A stretch of DNA of 64,000 nt from contig NZ_LIPF01000004.1 in assembly GCF_001905385.1 (NCBI RefSeq), positions 186,001 to 250,000 of the forward strand, given 5' to 3'. The DNA comes from Streptomyces sp. CB02414. Its GTDB lineage: Bacteria; Actinomycetota; Actinomycetes; Streptomycetales; Streptomycetaceae. Both the position numbers and the translations under genes were made by a program. The notes under the pieces were generated by a model, which worked only from the letters and a program-made list of their open reading frames with translations, made no database searches and was not told the DNA's origin. Positions 61,501 through 64,000 of the stretch are shown in pieces; the first letter of the stretch is position 1; the number at the start of each line of letters is the position of its first letter.

Positions 61501-61623
61501 CGTCGCGGGGGCGGCGGTCAGCGCCTGGTGGGCCATCATCGCGGGTATCGCGCCGAGTGTCGTGGCCAGAACCGTTCTGCGCCGCACCGGCTCGCGGTCC
61601 GGGGTGTGCTTGCCGTCCTTCAC
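58504..61623 (-). CDS. Secreted GH78 alpha-L-rhamnosidase
   Basis: Extracellular rhamnosidase of 1039 residues. GTG 61623 follows AAGGGAA. A Tat leader with RRRT at residues 14-17 runs to about residue 42 (AHQALTAAPATAAP). N-terminal fibronectin-like domain (LEHRTDPLGVDAAAPRFGWR), the rhamnosidase N domain with NGWYNGRI, a further beta domain, then the (alpha/alpha)6 barrel: DCPQRDERLGWTGD near 583 with the general-acid Glu, WERWNSYSKEDG near 888 with the general-base Glu, and a C-terminal beta domain. It is the outside partner of the cytosolic GH78 at 38.2 kb. The sulfatase gene lies upstream on the same strand, 256 bases away. Confidence 0.94.
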   Translation of the reverse strand: MKDGKHTPDREPVRRRTVLATTLGAIPAMMAHQALTAAPATAAPVPAGDGRTTVTGLTLEHRTDPLGVDAAAPRFGWRTDSSVRGRRQSAYRVLVATSPERLTPGRADVWDSGRVTSADSVAVPYQGPALRRSTRYHWTVTVWDEHGRAHTARDAAHFETGLLSTDGSTGWDGARWIGMAGKKPNSPGAPLLRRQAALRRGRVRQARLYVSALGVYDAYVNGRRVTVPHGEGVTTEVLCPGWTNYETRISYLTYDVTEQVTEGNGHVTLAAVLGNGWYNGRISEGSTYYSSDGNPLALKAKLLIRYADGSSQTVVTAPGTDWRATDTGPWRADDIYDGQTYDARAELPGWTANGFDTNGWSSTSEYDLAARFPEVEMVAYPGESARIVPAWDRSPVSVTVYTGVTGKEDSPHGRGRVVVDPARCVTDPARAAKTPVTLRPGETAVLDLGQNMVGVPRYTLRGPAGTQVTFAFGEMLNDTGEGADGPEGSVYRANLRTAKATSTYVLKGDRAGESHQDSLTYYGFRYVSVTTSKEITLTGFTGRVATSALRDTGHLTTDDDKVNRLFSNVRWGQRGNYLWVPTDCPQRDERLGWTGDTQIFAATGLYNADAANFLSHYQDTVIDSQRVYGLDGAQFTTVAPGANINIPAPASGWSDCGVIVPWTLWQMTGDRTVINRSWESMARYIRWIRSRSDSGFTGQGSLFADWLAPQATGPQLLSDVYYGHSVRLMAQMARATGRTAEASAYDSLFAGIRRTFMATYLDTTDGTITVRSSLGGEPLNGFTPEDNSQTALLWVLKLGFYETEAQRRRLVELLAANIGNDDTYKAAHPDSSRVQYSENTLSVGFLGANILAPVLTAEGRADLAYTLLHQNAMPSWLYSVDNGATTVWERWNSYSKEDGFGPVDMNSFNHYSYGAVAEWMYESMAGIARDPDHPGFKHFLLAPHPDPTGRITKVSGTHLSPYGEIRSEWVLRGRVLTYRAQVPANSTAKLSLPATGPNAVRAGRTPLDRLPGVEPLGFTDGTASYRLPSGRYEVSSPLD

Positions 61624-61878
61624 GCCGTATTCCCTTCGGCCATGGGTGAGAGGTGTGATGTGACTCCCCGTCGCGACGCCACACGCGTGAGGGCCGTGAG
61701 CGACCGGGGCAGGGCAGGAGGACGTACGGCACGAGCCGCATCGTCCGTGCGGTGGCAGCGACTGGGGCGGGCCGCAGGCACCGCATTCCGTGGGGGCACC
61801 GCGTGTGCGAGGTACCGCCCCGGACGGCGGACCCGGTCGGTCAGTGTCGGTTCCGCCGGGTCATGCCGAAGGACCTCA

Positions 61879-63645
61879 TCACAGCGCCGAGAGTTCCTCG
61901 GCGAGATCCCGGAGCGTGGCTTTGGGGAAGGAGCCGCCGGACATGGCCGCCAGTGAGATCAGCGACGTGGTGCCGATCATCTGGAGCAGCTCGGTGTCGA
62001 CCAGGGTGGGTGCGTGTGTGCGCAGTACCTCCACCGCCCTGGGGTCCGCGACGAGGGCTGCGATCGGTGTCCGCAGGGAGAATCGGCCGGCCGGGTAGTC
62101 CTCCGGTCGGGGCAGCGGCTCGCGGGCCGCCTCGGCCTGGGCCCGCTGGGCCCGCACCAAAAGATGTTCCGCGGCCGCCGGGCCCTCCAGCGGCAGCCCG
62201 AGGCGCTCGTACTGGCTGGCCGGGGCGTCGCAGTCGCGCATCAGGTCGACCAGCAGGTTGGCCATCCGCAGCTCCTGCTCGTCGTCCGCGATCGGGGTGG
62301 TCTGCTCCGGATCGGTGTGCAGGTCGAACAGAAGCGTGCCGAACTGGAAGGGGTTGAAGAAGGTACGGCCGGCCACGCGGACCGTCCGGACTCCCTTGGT
62401 GAAGGAGAAGGGCGCGGCGAGTTCCATGTCCGTGAGCTCGTCCGGGGTGAATCGACCGCGCATGTGGGTCGGCATGAGGGTGTGCTCGTACAGCGGGGCG
62501 TTGTCCGGCGATGCCGGAGCCCGCATGTAGACGTAGCGTCCGTCGGTCACGTTGACGTGCCCGCCGTGGATGCCGAACAGACCCGCCTCGCGCACCGGCC
62601 GGTCTGCTGCGACGGGCAGCGGACGGCCCTGCATGTCCGCAGGGCGTTCCACCTCGAAGAACTCCAGGAGGGTCGGGGCGAGGTCGATGGTCTGCACCAG
62701 CGCGTCGCGACGCTCGCCGGAGGTCCCCGCCCGCGGGTCCCAGACGAAGAGCGGCAGATGGACCAGCTCGTTGTACCAGGGCTGCACCGACTTCCCCCAC
62801 CAGTTCTTCTCACCCAGCAGAAGACCGTGGTCGGTGCACACGATCAGCATCGTGTCCCGCCACATGTCCTGCTCGTCCATGAGGTCCATGACGCGGCCGA
62901 GCGACCGGTCGCACATGGACAGCAGCGCCGCGTACTCCAGACGCGCGTGCCGCACTTGGTCGTCGGTCTCCGTGACCTGCCGGTAGTCGGGCCAGTCGAA
63001 GTGCGGCCCGTCGTAGTCGTGCGGATACAGGTCCTTGTACCGTTCGTGGCTGAAGAAGGGCTCGTGCGGATCAAAGGTCTCGATCTGCAGGAACCAGCGG
63101 TCCTCGGCGCGGTTGGTCCGCATGAACTGCAGGCCGGCGTCGAAGGTGAGGGTCTGACAGTGCTGGTCCTCGGTCTGCATGTACAACCGGTTCACCCAGT
63201 CCTGGCGGTAGCCCTCCAACCGCATCCCCTTGACGTCCTCGTCCGGCATCGGCGGTTCGCCGACATGCCCCTTCCAGGCGTCGCCCTCCTGGCCGCGGAA
63301 GAACTCCCACGTCGAGTAGCGGCCGTGGTAGGTGGCCCCGCCGTCCTCCCAGTAGTGCGGATGGTCGCTCGCCAGGTGGGTGTAGACGCCCTTCCGCTTG
63401 AGCAGCTCCGGCATCGAGTCGTCGAACGGCTCCAACGGGCCCCAGCTGCGGTGCAGGAAATTGTGGCGGCCCGTGTGGATCTCGCGACGGGCCGGCATGC
63501 AGGGCATGGAACCCGCGTAGCAGTTGTCGAAGGTGACGGTCCGCTCCGCGAGCCGGGCGAAGTTGGGCGCGTCGGTCCAGTCGCAGCCGTACGGCGGCAG
63601 CATGTGGCGGTTGAGGCTGTCGAACATGACCATGATGGCTTTCAT
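61879..63645 (-). CDS. Formylglycine-dependent sulfatase
   Basis: Hydrolyses a sulfate ester, probably on a carbohydrate. 588 residues and no signal peptide, so cytosolic. ATG 63645 follows AGGAG; the in-frame extension upstream is rejected. Metal Asp9 is in VMFDSLNRH; the maturation motif C49-M-P-A-R53 (CxPxR) marks the cysteine converted to formylglycine; IHTGR follows. VCTDHGLLLGEKNWWGK is the second metal site. A helical C-terminal extension (about 470-588) is unusual in length. The formylglycine-generating enzyme gene lies directly upstream. Confidence 0.92.
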   Translation of the reverse strand: MKAIMVMFDSLNRHMLPPYGCDWTDAPNFARLAERTVTFDNCYAGSMPCMPARREIHTGRHNFLHRSWGPLEPFDDSMPELLKRKGVYTHLASDHPHYWEDGGATYHGRYSTWEFFRGQEGDAWKGHVGEPPMPDEDVKGMRLEGYRQDWVNRLYMQTEDQHCQTLTFDAGLQFMRTNRAEDRWFLQIETFDPHEPFFSHERYKDLYPHDYDGPHFDWPDYRQVTETDDQVRHARLEYAALLSMCDRSLGRVMDLMDEQDMWRDTMLIVCTDHGLLLGEKNWWGKSVQPWYNELVHLPLFVWDPRAGTSGERRDALVQTIDLAPTLLEFFEVERPADMQGRPLPVAADRPVREAGLFGIHGGHVNVTDGRYVYMRAPASPDNAPLYEHTLMPTHMRGRFTPDELTDMELAAPFSFTKGVRTVRVAGRTFFNPFQFGTLLFDLHTDPEQTTPIADDEQELRMANLLVDLMRDCDAPASQYERLGLPLEGPAAAEHLLVRAQRAQAEAAREPLPRPEDYPAGRFSLRTPIAALVADPRAVEVLRTHAPTLVDTELLQMIGTTSLISLAAMSGGSFPKATLRDLAEELSAL

Positions 63646-63761
63646 GCCGAGGCGCTCCTGAGGTGTGTCGGAAGAGAGGGGTACTCGTCCCGTGGGGCGG
63701 ACTGCGTCGAGAGGGGAGCGGGGTCCGGTGGGCGCGGTGGCGCGTGGCGGTGGTCCCGCCG

Positions 63762-64000
63762 TCAACCGTGGCCGGCCGGTGCGGCCTCCGCGTCCCGGGC
63801 ACAGCGGAAACCGGTGTGTCCGCTGCCTCCATCGGGTGGATTGGCTGTCCGGGCCGCGACGCGGTAGCGGTTGCAGTAGGACGCGTGGCAGAGGTGCGAG
63901 CCACCCCGGATGACCTTGTCGTGACCGGTCAGCGGGCCCGACGGGTCGGTCACCGGAGCCGCGGAATGCTTCGTGGTCCACCAGTCGGCGCACCATTCCC
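63762..64000 (-). CDS. Formylglycine-generating enzyme (sulfatase-modifying factor), 5' part beyond window
   Basis: Only the C-terminal 78 codons are in the window. Reading in from the edge they begin EWCADWWTTKHSA and include KVIRGGSHLCHASYCNRYRV and HTGFRCARD, the hallmark of copper-dependent FGE. The two active-site cysteines of LCHASYC are present. FGE oxidises the CxPxR cysteine of sulfatases; here it would serve the sulfatase that starts 116 bases downstream. The rest of the gene lies to the right of the window. Confidence 0.92.
   Translation of the reverse strand, partial: EWCADWWTTKHSAAPVTDPSGPLTGHDKVIRGGSHLCHASYCNRYRVAARTANPPDGGSGHTGFRCARDAEAAPAGHG

Noticed and set aside
62014..63867. 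Rightward 617-codon frame opposite the sulfatase gene
   Set aside because: Antisense shadow; the leftward frame has clear sulfatase catalytic motifs.
1..64000. CRISPR arrays, tRNA or rRNA genes, insertion sequences
   Set aside because: No regularly spaced repeats, cloverleaf-type sequences or transposase motifs were recognised by eye on either strand.

Overview
The window is very GC-rich, uses many GTG starts, has Tat-type lipoprotein and enzyme leaders, and carries two binding-protein-dependent sugar importers without an ATPase gene. This is the pattern of a Streptomyces (or close actinomycete) chromosome. No rRNA, tRNA, CRISPR array, insertion sequence or phage gene was recognised. Nearly the whole window is carbohydrate catabolism arranged as several adjacent regulons.

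Region 1 (1-7.9 kb): a LacI-family regulator (3525) sits between a leftward sugar ABC importer (two permeases, then a binding lipoprotein cut by the window edge) and a rightward pair, a secreted CE12-like rhamnogalacturonan acetylesterase and a GH31 alpha-glycosidase. AGTGA-type operators lie in both intergenic regions. Region 2 (7.9-24.4 kb): a leftward operon of GH35 beta-galactosidase, second ABC importer and an unassigned clan-A glycosidase faces a GntR/FCD regulator. It is followed by a full set of enzymes for an oxidative (DeLey-Doudoroff) galactose route: SDR dehydrogenase, galactonate dehydratase, KDPGal aldolase, KDGal kinase and SMP-30 lactonase. A leftward operon follows: polyol-type MFS, zinc alcohol dehydrogenase and a mutarotase-like protein. 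Three AT-rich operator-like sites, one per promoter region, suggest one regulator for all three units.

Region 3 (24.5-33.7 kb): an MMPL transporter and a NarL-type two-component pair. Then comes a single reading frame joining an AbiEi-antitoxin-like domain to a complete LacI regulator, followed by two LacI-type operators and an operon of Gfo/Idh/MocA oxidoreductase, DUF6807/PmoA-like protein and cupin. Region 4 (34.2-37.8 kb): a SLC13/MatC-like carrier and a PrpF-family isomerase, divergent from a LysR regulator. Region 5 (37.8-48.5 kb): a rhamnose module of intracellular GH78, class II aldolase, rhamnose isomerase and rhamnulokinase, followed by a GH2 enzyme, a TetR regulator and an HSL-type esterase. 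Region 6 (49.1-58.4 kb): MFS, GH3, GH1, GH43, type-B carboxylesterase and TetR, with one strongly conserved promoter element repeated upstream of the MFS and GH43 genes. Region 7 (58.5-64 kb): a secreted GH78 rhamnosidase, a cytosolic formylglycine-type sulfatase, and the C-terminal end of its probable activating enzyme (FGE) at the window edge.

Together the genes look built to take apart branched plant or algal polysaccharides (rhamnogalacturonan/arabinogalactan side chains, xylo- and beta-glucosides, possibly a sulfated rhamnose-containing glycan), import the fragments and burn galactose and rhamnose. Substrate assignments are inferred from enzyme families and gene context, not proven by sequence.
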